The notes beneath the pieces are model-generated. The model ran no database searches and was not told the DNA's origin. It worked only from the letters and a program-made list of their open reading frames with translations. The translations under genes were made by a program, and so were the position numbers. From assembly GCA_015179125.1 (NCBI GenBank), contig WHVA01000477.1, forward strand, positions 1-64,000: a stretch of 64,000 nt of DNA, given 5' to 3'. The number at the start of each line of letters is the position of its first letter. Position 1 is the first letter of the stretch. Of the stretch, positions 20,270-31,200 are shown one piece after another. This DNA is from Gautieria morchelliformis. Taxonomy: Eukaryota > Basidiomycota > Agaricomycetes > Gomphales > Gomphaceae.

Positions 20270-23216
20270 CATTATATACGCTTGTGATTCATCTGTTCTG
20301 TTATAGTATTGGGCGAGTTTATTAATGCCGGCAGTAAGTGGTCCGTGGAATTCATCGTATCCAGACCGTGCAACGAGGTGGCTGGACCACGCCGTATGGA
20401 GACCTTCTAACCCTGGGATTGCAAGGTACAGCGTAGGATACTGTTCAGCCGAGAACTCATGCTGCGCGGCGTCAGCAAACTGATACAGGGGAGATGCTTA
20501 GAAATGTCTCAGTTGATAGCCAGGACAAACTTACCCGAAGGAGCTGTATAAGGACTTCACCGAGTCCCATTCTCCTGGGGTAAGTGACAGCTTCATGAGT
20601 TTCAGGGACTTGGTGCGATCCTTCTCGAGGTGTGCGATTTCGAGCACGAACCGGTTGACATGTGTTGGGTGCATTGATGCTCCTGCACCAAAATCAAGCA
20701 TAATATATCCAATTTGTTGTGTGCTTTCTCAATTTCTTCTCATGTTGTTCTTGTATCATGCATCCATTTCTCTGGTTATTTTCGAAATTTTCCACTCACT
20801 CCCTATCTCTCCATTTCATCTTGTTATTCCTACTTTCACAAGCGGCTGCACCCAGCGGAGTCTGAAATGACTTCGACGCGCGAGCTCTTGGGCGCTAAAG
20901 GGCCGGGTAGTAGTACATGCGCAGTGAAACAGTTTCCCCCTCTCTCAGTGACAACTAAATTCACTGAGAGAGGCAAGTAAATTAGTCTAGCATTCTTTCG
21001 ATTTATTAACCTAGAAATCCTCTGTAGTGAATTGTTTTCTAGGTAGTGTATAATATATTTACAGTGACAACTAAATTCACTGAGAGAGTGAATTGTTTTC
21101 TAGTCTATTCTTTTGAGCAAGAAGTCCATTCCTACTGCCTATAATTCCTGTCCTCTACAACATGTTACAGGGTCACGTTTGTACATATGGATATATACTG
21201 GTAGTGATTACACACCTCTTTGTTGCGATATGCTCTGTCGAGCATGATATACGTGGATGACCAGCGTACAACCATGTCGAGTAAGAGGGTGGTCAGCTGC
21301 TTGACCTGGTTTTGGACCTGGAGCATATGGTATACTTCCTTGCATTTGGCTGAAGACCGTTCCTGCTTACAGGAATGGTTATTAGAATGTATCCATGGAC
21401 AGGCTACAATGGGTGTACATACCTTGACACAAATTGCACGGATAAGTCCAACAGCATCTCGTTTCAATGCCTCGGTGTCTGGGATGTGATCGTCGGGCTT
21501 ATCCGCATTGTAATGCGGGGAGTGTGAGTGCGCGGCAAGAAGGGCTTGCGTTGCAAGATTGATGGAGTGCGTGAGACAGCTATAACCAATAGTTAAATGT
21601 AAATAACTTGTTGAAATAAAATCACATACCGGATGCGTCGTTCTACTGGGCAGAACGATTGTCCTGTGCGCTCCTTGATGCGCCAGGCCAACTCCTCCAT
21701 CATCATGGTATTATTAGAGGCGTTATCACAGGTCACCCACCCGATCTAAAGGAATAGGCTGTTGGTTAGAGAGAGGGTAATGGCATGGAACATACCTTAT
21801 GGACAGCCCCAACATGGTCTAGGACTTTGAACAGGACTTGTCCAAGCCGCCTACCTGAATGGCCGCCATTGACACGTACAAAACCAACAAGAGAATTCTG
21901 GAGACTCATTATACCTCCCGAATCCTTTTCAACCCAGTGACAGGTGACAGCAAAATACCCATCGACATTCGAGGCCTGCCATGCGTCACATGTGCAGGAG
22001 ATCAAACCTCGAATATCGGTGCCCTGGTCCGTGAGTTGTAGTTACGTTGGTTACAGAATAGGTGTCTGTACTCACCTTAAATCTTCTCTTGAGATCCACA
22101 AATGACCGTGGAATAGCTCTAAGACTTTGCTGCGGGCCAGCTTGTGGCCAGGAAGCTTGAGTTTCTCCTTGGCACGAGATGCCATTTCGAGCATTTCTTT
22201 GAATCGTGGGTTATCAAACACCGCTATAGGCTATGCACATAATATAAGTCAATGAATACAAGTGATAATATGACGAACATACCTGATCGGTCGCAATCAT
22301 CCACTCTACTGCGAGCTGGACAAATGTCTCGTCGGTATACTGAGCTACAGCTGCTTCCGTCACTCAGGAGGGAGCCGGTCCAAAATGTGTTGTCAGTATG
22401 CTGTTCTGCGCAAGCCTGGCTTGCCTAACCGCATTCGGCAGTTTGTTGGTAAACCCAGTCTTAGAACACCACTCTTGGTATTTTCCCTAAATGGGTAGTT
22501 AAATATCTAATGGGAATTTTCGATGGACTAAAAAATCACCTCATGCATCGACTGGAGGTGGTGTCGCAGGGTGCTGACATCGTTCACAAAACTGACCTTA
22601 GACCGATCATGTTTTCTGGGTTCGGACAAAGTCAGCGATGATGAGATTCCGGGAGGCTGCCACGACCGCCCACATGCACGGTGACGCACCGACACAGCTT
22701 GCAGTCCATGATTTTCTTGCCTTCTTCCTGGCGCCGGTTCTCAAAAAAGAACTGTATATCTAAGGTACGTTCCTTGGAAATTTTTGAATTGTCGGGTAAG
22801 ACCTCAATACCATCTAGATCTTTCAGCCACCCTTCCGGGTGGGTGTCGTCATGAGTGATAGTTGCCGGGGGTAAGGCTGGATCAGCTGAAACTGAATTAG
22901 ATGTACTTATTAATAAACCCAATATAATCATAATATCACGTCCCACACCCGGGGCGGGGACAGGCACTGGAACCTCCTTGTCCTTTTGCTTACCGGTAGG
23001 TTTGGCAACGGTAGGTTTAGGTTTCTTCCTTTTAGGTTCCTCTGCTTCCCCCAGCCTCCTAGTGCCGTGAGGCTGGCCTGGGACTTTCGCGGCATTACTC
23101 GGATCCAGAAGCGCCGCGCTTGGCTTCACCACGTGGCCCGAACTGCTTTTAAATGGCAGAGGGCCCATTTCCTGGATTTCCTCGTCGGAGCTGTCGATGA
23201 CACGCGGCATGGGCAA
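20270..23216 (-). pseudogene. hAT2 transposase remnant
   Basis: The minus-strand coding blocks are, in order: a charged nuclear-localisation-like N-terminus (EPKRKKPKPTVAKPTGKQK, about 23010-23070), then a BED-type zinc finger start (KIMDCKLCRCVTVH, about 22670-22715). Next is the core with SCTCDAWQASNVDGYFAVTCHW (about 21930-22000), a WVTCDNASNN-like block (about 21690-21740), and LLLDMVVRWSSTYIMLDRAY (about 21230-21290). Further blocks continue to about 20270 (AEQYPTLYLAIPGLEG near 20420). The family's ERVFS-type dimerisation segment is absent because element B begins there. A solo LTR (20663-21158) splits the later part. Blocks are separated by short GT-AG gaps, so it was an intron-bearing gene. 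Non-functional as it stands. Confidence 0.75.
20663..21158 (+). repeat. Solo LTR, family C, copy 1, TSD ACATG
   Basis: TGTTGGGTGC...CTCTACA, 496 bp, flanked by the direct repeat ACATG (20658-20662 and 21159-21163). A near-identical inverted copy is at 27027-27522. It contains a perfect 12-bp-stem hairpin, CTCTCTCAGTGA (20940-20951) with TCACTGAGAGAG (20961-20972). The second half of this motif is repeated near 21063-21089. The family is unassigned, since no internal region is present in the window. Confidence 0.93.
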
Positions 23217-23440
23217 CTTATGAAGAGTAGTAGATTCAATAGTATGCAGCGACTTGCGTCGCTGAATTAAATACTAATACCCACCCCCACCCAAAAGCCC
23301 GGGCTTAAGGGCCGGGCTCAGGGCTTATGAAAACGAAGCCCGGCCCTGCTCCTCGGGCTTTTGGAGGCCTGGGCCAGGCCGGGCTCGGGCTTTTTAGGGC
23401 TGGGCTCGGGCTCAGCCCGGGCCTAGGCCCAAGCCCGGAA

Positions 23441-23930
23441 GACACTCTCCACGCCGCGCGCGCGGAGCTACATAAGCACACTCATCCACACCAGCTCTTG
23501 GGTGCTGGATCGTGCCGACGGCATGCAGGCTATCCTACTAGGGAGGAGACAATGAGCAGATACAACGGGAAGAGGGTTGAGCCGAGATCGGCTTGGCCTC
23601 GAGCACGAGATCAATGGGGCCTAGACCTCACCAACCATCAGTTCCCAGAGGGAACGGACAGTCGGCCCATTGCTCGACTCACCCAGAGGACAGAGATGTA
23701 AAGTAAAACCATAAGCGACATACAGAATTGCAATGCAAGGAGACGTTGAGGGTTGAAACCGGTCAGGTCTGGCCTTGCACATGAGATTAATGGGCCTAGA
23801 CATTTGTCAATCACCAGATCGCAGCGAGAAACCCCCTTTTGACGCATTGTTTCCCAAAAACCATCGGCCCATCTCCCATTAGACACAAGGTGATGATCAA
23901 GGGCTGTAGTAGCAGTGCAGGAACAGAGGA
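23441..23930. other. No recognisable gene
   Basis: Two loosely similar stretches mention the same word order (GGCCTAGAC..CACCA/TCACCAG..., near 23615 and 23795). No coding motif was recognised. Confidence 0.3.
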
Positions 23931-24400
23931 AAGGGGTATATAGATATCATCCCAGTGAGGTTGTGCCATTAAACAGGGTTTGCAAAAGGATCATGAGCAT
24001 GCAACAGCAAATAAGGCAATGTCGAAAGAGTTGGTGTGAGTAAGATGTGCTCGAAATGCCCGTAAGTGAAGCATGGTATCCGGGTCCTGTCTCAGCAGTG
24101 ATGAGGGCAGAATTGATTCGCGGCACCATGAGTGGAGTGTTCGAGGATGGAGCATCGTTAATTTGGTGCCATAACTTGAGGCCTGCAACCCATGGACACA
24201 TGGCACCTTTGTGGACGGAACTGGAACTGGCGCCACGAGTGGTAATGAAATACACAAAAGAACATCCAAAGCAGGTACGCGCAAATCTTCAGGGATAAGG
24301 TATACTAATAACCACAGAAGGACGTAAACCGGACAGTAACTAGACAGAGTAACGTTGTATAGAGTTGGATGATATCTTCTGCGGACTATCATTGTATCAA
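23930..24400 (-). pseudogene. Decayed tyrosine-recombinase-like gene
   Basis: Two minus-strand blocks in different frames resemble the conserved part of the tyrosine-recombinase-like (DNA breaking-rejoining) proteins common in agaricomycete genomes. One has IPEDLRVPALDVLL and then SSVHKGAMCPWVAGLKLWHQIN (about 24170-24340). The other has HLRAFRAHLTHTNSFDIALFAVAC (about 23995-24065). The spacing is right for the N-terminal SAM-like part and the start of the catalytic domain. The R..H-x-x-R..Y catalytic residues are not seen. Frame changes within 300 bp show that it is decayed. Such genes are sometimes linked to Crypton-type elements, but I see no element ends here. Assignment is from remembered family motifs only. 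Confidence 0.45.
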
Positions 24401-25864
24401 GGAGGGAGGTAAAGTGTTGGATTGCAGTTGCAAGGGATGGCTGGCAATAAGGGGAACAGAGTGAAGATTATCGGGGGCAGCTGCCGGCGGATGTATTGCT
24501 GGGAGTAATGATGGAAGGTGAGGCATGGTGGACATGAGAACGGGAGAGGGTATGAAGCGTAGGGAAGCAATGCAGGTTGGACAGGATATGCCCAGGAGGA
24601 TAGGATTGGCTCGAAGGACCTTGTCAGAGCCACGGGGATGTGGTACAGGAGAGGATTGGTCCAAGTACAGCCGGCAACACAAAGGTGCAACCCAGATTGA
24701 AAGTAGAATCAGGAAAAACAACAGCAGATATCTGGTAAGCTTTGTTGGCTGCAGTGGTGACATAGATAGGTGTGATGAGGATATTGGCAGGGAAGAGAGA
24801 AGAGGTAATGCAATGGATAGAACTGCGCTTGCGTGGTGGTGGTATGTCATGTCATGTGTCCGAGAATGGCAGTTTTACAAACCAAGAGATAAACAATTCA
24901 AAGGATGGCAAGCTCAAGGGCGATTGAATCAGCCCATCCACCCTCCAGACCAATTCCAAGCGTCCCGTTTGTCACTGACACTTAAACCAACACCCCAGCG
25001 TATATGTTGGGAAAAGCAAGGGACACGCAACCACAACGCGGAGCACATGAAACCACCACTGAAGAGATTCCTTTACGGGAGTTGGAACATGATGGAGGGC
25101 CCGGTTGTTTGGAAATATGGACATGAAGTTGCGGAGATAGGATAGGGAATTTTGGTAGACAAAACAAACGTGTTGGTGAGTCATGAGCCGGTGAACAGTT
25201 AAAGAAACAAATGCTGTCACATTGATGAGAGCACATAAACGCTCCACTCCTGGGAGGCCATGTCCGCCGACAAAGATGGATTGAAAGTGAATGAATGTGA
25301 AGACACCGCCCCAGTAAGGACGGGATGGCAAGGGACGCCGGGAGGATAAGTGATGGAGAAAATGTAGCCCAACTCGAAGGGATAGGCAATGGTAATGCCA
25401 TGTTGCCATGTTCGGAATTAGAGTGAGAGACTGGAGAGCATCAATGAGAGCATCCACGACAGAGCCTTGAGTGCCACAGGGCAAGCGCACATGACAGCAA
25501 TACACAGCATGTGTTTAGGTGAGATGGGGGATTTTTCGGTATGAATTTGGCAATACTGAGGCGTGCGACTTGAGTGCCGGGAGGGCAGTAAGAGAGAAGG
25601 ATCTGAGCGAAAGAAGAGTGCTGTAGCATGGATATGAATATAGGACAGGAGGAAAAAACAGAGAGAACCATCATTTGTTTAAAGCTCACTCCTCAGCAGA
25701 GAATCAGTTAAGAGAACCAAGATTCTGAGTGCCAGGAGGACAGGAAGAGATCTGCCTAAGAGGACAGAAGAAAAGCCGTGAGAAGAGCAGACGTAAGGGT
25801 CATGAAATCTGCACAAAAGCAGAAGAATAGTAGCGAGTAGGAAATCAGCACCATCGGGGAACAA
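24401..25864. other. No recognisable gene
   Basis: Short, hydrophobic-biased frames on the minus strand with no family signature. Some may be further decayed parts of the recombinase-like gene. The stretch continues on the far side of LINE2 at 32486, since LINE2 inserted into it. Confidence 0.35.
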
Positions 25865-26021
25865 GTTAGAGAACGGAGGAGCTTTCTCACGCTTACCATC
25901 ACATCCAAAATCCAAAATACCCTCTCCCGAGCTACACACTCACACAAACACCCTCAGATCGTCGCTGACGACAGCCAGCGACATCATCCAGCTTCCTCGA
26001 AAAGAAGAGGCGACAAAAACG

Positions 26022-28292
26022 ATGCCCCAAAGCATCGAACCCCAAGCGCCGGCCACGTCACAAGGCCGAACGAGAGCGAGCACCACACAGCAGGTCACCA
26101 ACAAGACCAGAGCTGAGCTACTGCTAGAACCCAACACGTCAGTGCGCACAAAAGAACAAGCGAGACAATACCTAGACAAACACGGGTACTACGCAAAGGA
26201 AGACCCGTTGTCAGCGGAACACCTCAGCTACGCGCTACTGTCCCTAGCGCACAACGTCAGCGGCAAGACTCTACAAGAAGGAGTAAGGGCAGTGGCAGTT
26301 CTAATGATGGAAGAAGCAGCGAGAACGGTGGGAGCGGCGGTGATGAGGCATGTCTAAAAGAACCTAGAGCAGACCCTATACAGGTTCGAAAGGGCAGCAG
26401 ACGACGCAAAGGAAGCCGCAGAGAATGCAAAAGCGGCAACGGAAGGGGCTGGAAACGTCATTGAGCATATCAATAGCATGAGGCAGCAGAGCGAACTAGA
26501 GGGAGAGACCGGAACAAGAGGCACAACGTACGCGGCCGCACTCAGGGGTAATGTACCGCTGTCACACCTAAATAATTTGGCGAGGGTGAAGGCAAAAGCC
26601 AGACAAATATTGATAGACGCAGACCCACAAGGGGAGCAAGACATGCTCACCAGATTGACAGAACAGGAACTAGTGGCCAAAGCAAATGAGGCAATCAACA
26701 ACTTAGAAGAAGACCACAAACGCACCGACATTGCTTTCATAGGAGCCAAGAAATTGGCTAACGGAGGAATAGTCTTCGATCTAGAAACGGAGAGTGCAGC
26801 GAAATGGGTCCAAGACAACAGACGAACCTTTCTGAGCAAGTTCAGTGGATCGGCCACCATAAAAGATCGAGCACTATCGGTGATAGTCGAATACGTACCT
26901 TTGAGCCATTCGCCAGATACGATGGCAGAGATGAGAAAGATAGAACGAGACTCGAAGTTACCCACCGGCACCCTAATGTCCACCCGCTGGATAAAACCCC
27001 CACACAGAAGGACAGCAGGACAGAAGTGTAGAGGACAGGAATTATAGGCAGTAGGATGGACTTGTTGCTCAAAAGAATAGACTAGAAAACAATTCACTCT
27101 CTCAGTGAATTTAGTGGTCACTCTAAATATATTATACACTACCTAGAAAACAATTCACTACAGAGGATTTCTAGGTTAATAAATCGAAGGAATACTAGAC
27201 TAATTTACTTGCCTCTCTCAGTGAATTTAGTTGTCACTGAGAGAGGGGGAAACTGTTTCACTGCGCATGTACTACTACCTGGCCCTTTAGCGCCCAAGAG
27301 CTCGCGCGTCGAAGTCATTTCAGACTCCGCTGGGTGCAGCCGCTTGTGAAAGTAGGAATAGCAAAATGAAATGGAGAGATAAGGAGTGAGTGGAAAATTT
27401 CGAAAATAACCAGAGAAATGGATGCATGATACAAGAACAATGTGAGAAGAAATTGAGAAGCCACACAACAAATTGGATATATTATGCTTGATTTTGGTGC
27501 AGGAGCATAAATGCACCCAACAAGAAGACCGCCCACATCATCGCAAGGATGACCACCACAGAGTCGGCGAACCAGTGCATAAGGGATGGGTTAATAATAG
27601 CAGGGAAAAGAACATGGGCTAGGAGAATGAAAAGGGAACCACGAAGGTGTTTAAAATGTCAGAAATACAACGCGCGACACCTGGCGGCAGAGTGCAAGAG
27701 CCGAGACAAATGCGGCACGTGCGGAGCAGAACACAGAACAGCAGAATGTGAGGAGAACGACCCAAGCAAGTTCAGATGCGTAAACTGCGACACGACAGGT
27801 CACGCGTCATGGGACAGAACATGCCCGGTCTTCAGAGCGGCGTGCGAAGCGGTGGAGAAAAGTGATCCGGAGCACACGTACCGATTTTTCCCAGATGAAA
27901 ATCCTTGGACCTGGGAGCAACAAGGGGAGGCGGAGAGAGCAGTGGATGCAGGGGACCTGCTAAAACAGGTCAGGGAACAGGAGGAGAGGAGATGGCGCGC
28001 AGCCGAAGCGGAGGCCCGCACGGGAAGACAGATAATGGACAGAGGAGGCGAAGAACAACAAATGGAACCAAACTACCAGACACACAGAGGACGAATGGAA
28101 AGCCAAGGGCACGGAAGGGGTAGAGGGCGAGGGACGAACCCAAGGATAGGGCACATGGACCAAGGATGGCAGGAGAGAGGGCAAGGGGAAGGACGGCAGA
28201 GCAGGCTAGACGACTACGGGATTGGAACGCACCGCGAACAGACGCAAACAGGACAGCAGCAGGACAACAACAACGCACCGATCCCACAATGA
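26022..28292 (+). pseudogene. LINE2 ORF1 (Gag-like, three zinc knuckles), one stop and LTR insertion
   Basis: Nucleic-acid-binding Gag-like protein of the LINE ribonucleoprotein. It starts at ATG 26022 and has an N-terminal helical region with ALLSLAHNVSGKTLQEG and a long alanine/lysine-rich helix (about 26380-26470). A central domain follows (LVAKANEAINNLEED ... IGAKKLANGGIVFDLET, about 26670-26800). Solo LTR C2 interrupts it at 27027, and the same frame resumes at 27528. Then come three zinc knuckles: CLKCQKYNARHLAAEC, CGTCGAEHRTAEC and CVNCDTTGHASWDRTC (about 27647-27830). The tail is rich in R, G, Q and E. There is one in-frame TAA at 26355-26357. ORF1 ends TGA 28290-28292, overlapping the ORF2 start (ATGA). 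A second divergent ORF1 copy is at 38893-40600. Confidence 0.88.
27027..27522 (-). repeat. Solo LTR, family C, copy 2 (inverted), TSD AGAAG
   Basis: Reverse complement of the LTR at 20663-21158 and the same 496-bp length with few differences. It is flanked by AGAAG (27022-27026 and 27523-27527). It lies inside LINE2 ORF1, so it is younger than LINE2. The hairpin and its partial repeat are present. Confidence 0.94.
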
Positions 28293-31200
28293 ATAGAGCT
28301 GAACAACAGATCCAAAATTTGAGAATCAGACAACAAAACGTGAACAAGTCACTCACCGCCACAGCGGAAATGCTAGCTAAGTGCATGGCTGATCACTACG
28401 ATATCCTCGCGATTCAAGAACCATATATTGACTTTTTGGGAAACTCCAGGGCCACGCATAGCTGGTACACAGTATATCCGAGGACGCACTTCCAGAACGG
28501 AGGGGCAAGGACGAGGTCGATGATACTGATAAACAAAAAGATCGCGACGAGCGCATGGGGGGCGATGGAGGTAGGATCGCCGGACGTCACGGCAATAAGC
28601 ATCAAGACAAGCGCGGGTAAAATAGCAATCTATAACATATACGCAGACGTTGCACAGTCAGACAGCATAAGGGCCATGCGAAAACACGTACAGGACAAAG
28701 CGGCAGAAGAAGTCACACAGGGAAGGGAGACAGAAGAAATGCTATGGCTAGGGGATTTCAATAGGCACCACCCGCTATGGGACGAGCTACGCAATTCGCA
28801 CCTGTTCACCAGAGCCAATCTCGACGAGGCGCAAATACTGCTGGATGCCATAGCGGAGCAGGGGATGCAGATGACACTGCCCAAAGGAGTGCTGACCCTG
28901 AAAGCGATGGCAACGGGAAACCATACTCGGACAGATAACGTATTCGCCTCACCTTCGCTAGCAGAGAGACTGATCACTTGCATGACAGTGCCAGAGGAGC
29001 ACCCACCAAAAACCGACCACTATCCCATAGACACGAAGATAGACCTCACAGTCGAGACCGCCACGCACAGACCAAAACGTAACTACAGGCAGGTGGATTG
29101 GAAAGCTTACAACAAGGCGTTAGAAACGAGGTTGGAACAAGTCATAGAAGACCCAACCCCGAAGGACCAACGACAGTTCCATACCCACCTGGAGGCGCTC
29201 ATCACAGCCATCCAGGACACCACGGAAGAGCTAGTGCCGATGAGCAAACCCTCACCGTACATAAAGCGCTGGTGGTCGCTCCAACTGACTCAGAAGAGGA
29301 ACGAGACGAGGCGCTTGGGAAGAAGGGCTTACGCAAAGAGAAACGACCCGACGCACCCCACACACGAAGAGTACAGATGCGCCAGGAACAGCTATGCTGG
29401 AGCAATAGAAGACTCAAAAAAAGAGCACTGGGCCGAGTTCCTCGCAAGCATCAATCACAAGACGGTGTGGACAGCGCACAGGTACGCCTCGGCGGGAGCA
29501 TCGGACGGGGGGATGGCAAGAGCGCCGACGTTGGTATCACAAAAGGACAACGGCACAAAACAGGTGGCGGAATCAAACGAACAAAAAGCGAACATGCTCT
29601 TCGACATGTTCTTCCCGAAGACAATAGAAGGAACGGAACAAATCCCAGAGGACTTTGACTACCCGCCACCAGCGTTCGAATACCAGCCAGTAACCGACGG
29701 GCAGATACGAAGAGCAGTAGACAGGCTCAATCGGTTCAAGGCGCCCGGAGATAACGGTATCCCTAATGAACTCATAAAACAGTGCATTAATGTCATCCTA
29801 CCCTACATAGGCCCTCTTTTTCGAGCAACGTTCAACCTCGAGGTGTACCCACCCGAATGGAGAGATTCTATCACCAAGGTCCTGCGCAAACCGGGGAAAC
29901 CCAATTACACGGTCCCAGGCGCCTACAGGCCGATAGCCCTGCTCGACACCATAGGAAAAGTACTATCAGCGTGCGTCGCAGAGGACATAGTGAAAATGGC
30001 AGAGAAGCACCGGCTCCTACCTGACAACCACTTCGGCTGCAGACCGGGCAGGACGACTACGGATGCCATTCACCACGTGGTAGGACAAGCGAAGGACACC
30101 TGGAGGAGAGGAAGGGTACTAGGGGTACTATACCTAGATATAAAGAGGGCTTTTCCTAGTATCGTGCTGAAGAGACTGACTCACAACATGCGCAGGAGAG
30201 GAATACCGCGCGAGTACACGGACTGGATACACAGGAAAGTCCAAAATAGGCTAACAGTCGTCAGCTTAGATGACCACACCTCAGCGACCAGGCCCATAGG
30301 GCGGGGAATGGACCAGGGCTGCCCCCTGTCAGCAGTCGCGTACCAATTCTACAACGCGGACCTCATTGACATCGCGCAGAGTAGCAGGGGAGAAGGCTGC
30401 GTGGGGTTCGTGGACGACACGACCCTAACAGCGGAGGGGAAGGACTTACCTGAGGCATTCAGAAAGCTGACGGAAATGATGGAAAGGCCCGGAGGAGCGT
30501 ACGACTGGGCGGAACAACACCAGTGTCAATTCGCGGTAGAGAAGTTCGGGCTGATGGGTCTCACCAGGAGAAGAGAGAAAGACCCGGCGAGACCGAGGAA
30601 AACCAAGCCGACAATGAGGCCGACAATAAAAATAGGAACTCATGTGGTGCGGCCCACGGTGGCTCACAAATTCCTAGGGGTGATAATGGATCAGGAGTTG
30701 AGGTTCAAGGAACATGTCAACTACGCGCTGAAGAAAGGGGAAGCATACGTAGGGCAGTACAGGAGATTGACAAAACCGTCGAAGGGGATAATAGCTAAGC
30801 ACATGCGGACTTACTACCTAACGGTTGCAATCCGGAGGATGTTATACGCCGCTGACGTCTTCCTCACGCCAGAATCGAACAGGACCAAAGGAACGAAGGG
30901 CTACATAAACAAGTTAGCCAGAATCCAGAGACAGGTCGCGATAGACATCACAGGAGCGCTGAGAACCACGGCCACAGACACGCTTGACGCCCACGCCGAC
31001 CTCCTACCGTTCCCGCTGCTAGTGACGAAGATAGTGCACAGGGCGGCGGTAGTACAGCTAGCGTGCCTGCCCCAGGGTCACCCGCTAGCAGAGAGAACGA
31101 GGAGAGCGGCTAGGAGGTACGTCAAACGCCACAGATCGCCGTTACATGAGATGATGCACGCCTTTGAGCTGAATCCAGACACAATGGAGAAGATCCATAC

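Larger units (their letters stand above)
20225..23440 (-). mobile_element. hAT DNA transposon (hAT2), truncated, with solo LTR C1 inside
   Basis: The transposase-coding sequence on the minus strand starts near 23216 and runs down to the edge of LTR B at 20224, where the C-terminal part is lost. The 5' side (about 23280-23440) is packed with direct and inverted GCCCGGGC/GGGCTCGGGC words typical of hAT subterminal regions. The exact terminal repeat and target duplication were not found because the other end is missing. It is distinct in sequence from hAT1. Confidence 0.7.

Noticed and set aside
24525-25145. Plus-strand frame of about 200 residues
   Set aside because: No recognisable domain; it overlaps equally long minus-strand frames and adjoins a decayed recombinase-like gene.
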